DNA of 51,685 nucleotides from Prolixibacteraceae bacterium (GTDB taxonomy: Bacteria; Bacteroidota; Bacteroidia; Bacteroidales; Prolixibacteraceae): positions 1 through 51,685 of the forward strand of contig JANXYV010000187.1 in assembly GCA_025355875.1 (NCBI GenBank). Direction: 5' to 3'. Shown in pieces: positions 51,590-51,685 of the stretch. The position numbers and the translations under genes were made by a program. The notes beneath the pieces were generated by a model. It searched no databases, was not told where the DNA came from, and was given only the letters and a program-made list of their open reading frames with translations. Position 1 is the first letter of the stretch; every line of letters starts with the position of its first letter.

Positions 51590-51685
51590 TTAGCAAGCGT
51601 TTTTAAGTTTTATGATCTGCTTTTCCAAATAGGCAATTCGATCCTCTTTCCATCTTTTTTGTGATAGTCTCACCGTTTCTGGATT
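51590..51685 (-). CDS. C-terminal end of an unidentified protein (partial)
   Basis: Reading leftward from the window edge, 31 open codons (NPETVRLSQKRW ... YLEKQIIKLKNAC) end at a TAA (51592-51590), 44 bp before the large kinase. The sequence is charged and helical, perhaps a coiled coil. Too little is present to name it. Confidence 0.4.
   Translation of the reverse strand, partial: NPETVRLSQKRWKEDRIAYLEKQIIKLKNAC

Noticed and set aside
1-51685. CRISPR array, rRNA operon, prophage or restriction system
   Set aside because: I saw no regularly spaced repeats, rRNA motifs, phage structural genes or methylase/nuclease genes anywhere in the window.

Overview
The window comes from a Bacteroidota chromosome, most likely the order Bacteroidales/Marinilabiliales. 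The signs are a TonB-receptor/DUF4249 pair, a type B fumarate reductase/succinate dehydrogenase in C-A-B order, a type IX secretion sorting domain, a RicT homologue beside DUF4105 and OmpA lipoproteins, LytS/LytTR signalling, a large propeller sensor kinase, and several -7 elements of the form TAnnTTTG in place of sigma70 -10 boxes. No taxon can be named from the sequence alone.

Layout. 1-2600: the 5' part of an IS1182-like transposase runs off the left edge. It abuts a 118-bp MITE-like element with the same ends, and the pair cuts into a TonB-dependent receptor gene whose C-terminal third survives. Its DUF4249 lipoprotein partner is intact. 2600-3730: about 1.1 kb without a credible gene but with unusual composition, overlapping spurious ORFs and two strong fold-backs, followed by a tRNA-Arg(CCT) and its terminator. 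4177-7630: sdhC-sdhA-sdhB with a clear promoter and terminator. 7829-21218: two divergent, paralogous heavy-metal RND efflux operons (inner-membrane pump, adaptor, outer-membrane channel), the second followed by an OmpR/EnvZ-type two-component pair that probably controls them.

21562-30759: housekeeping and metabolic genes: a conserved hypothetical, a CPBP protease, a DinB-like protein, an old-yellow-enzyme reductase, a YhhQ-type queuosine-precursor transporter preceded by what reads as a preQ1-I riboswitch, a type I pullulanase, RicT and a DUF4105/Lnb-like membrane protein. 30912-33932: a compact operon of two LiaI/LiaF-like membrane proteins with a LytS kinase and a LytTR regulator, probably envelope-stress sensing. 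34669-35861: queC and queF, which fit with the transporter as one queuosine pathway. 35872-39611: an OmpA lipoprotein, a TetR regulator with a candidate operator, and RNase R. 39787-42495: a small zinc-ribbon protein, a secreted M1 peptidase and a C_GCAxxG_C_C protein.

42526-51546 is a signalling locus read leftward: a 1324-residue sensor kinase built of about five repeated GAF-like modules, a 14-blade propeller kinase with a nearly identical kinase core, a stand-alone receiver, and a receiver fused to a class III nucleotide cyclase. Neither kinase has a receiver of its own, so the two downstream receivers are natural phosphorylation targets and a cyclic nucleotide is the predicted output. 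The kinase genes also carry mobile-DNA scars: a 28-bp perfect palindrome inserted in frame, a 104-bp terminal-inverted-repeat element that supplies the stop codon of the large kinase, and the in-frame remnant of another kinase tail beyond it.
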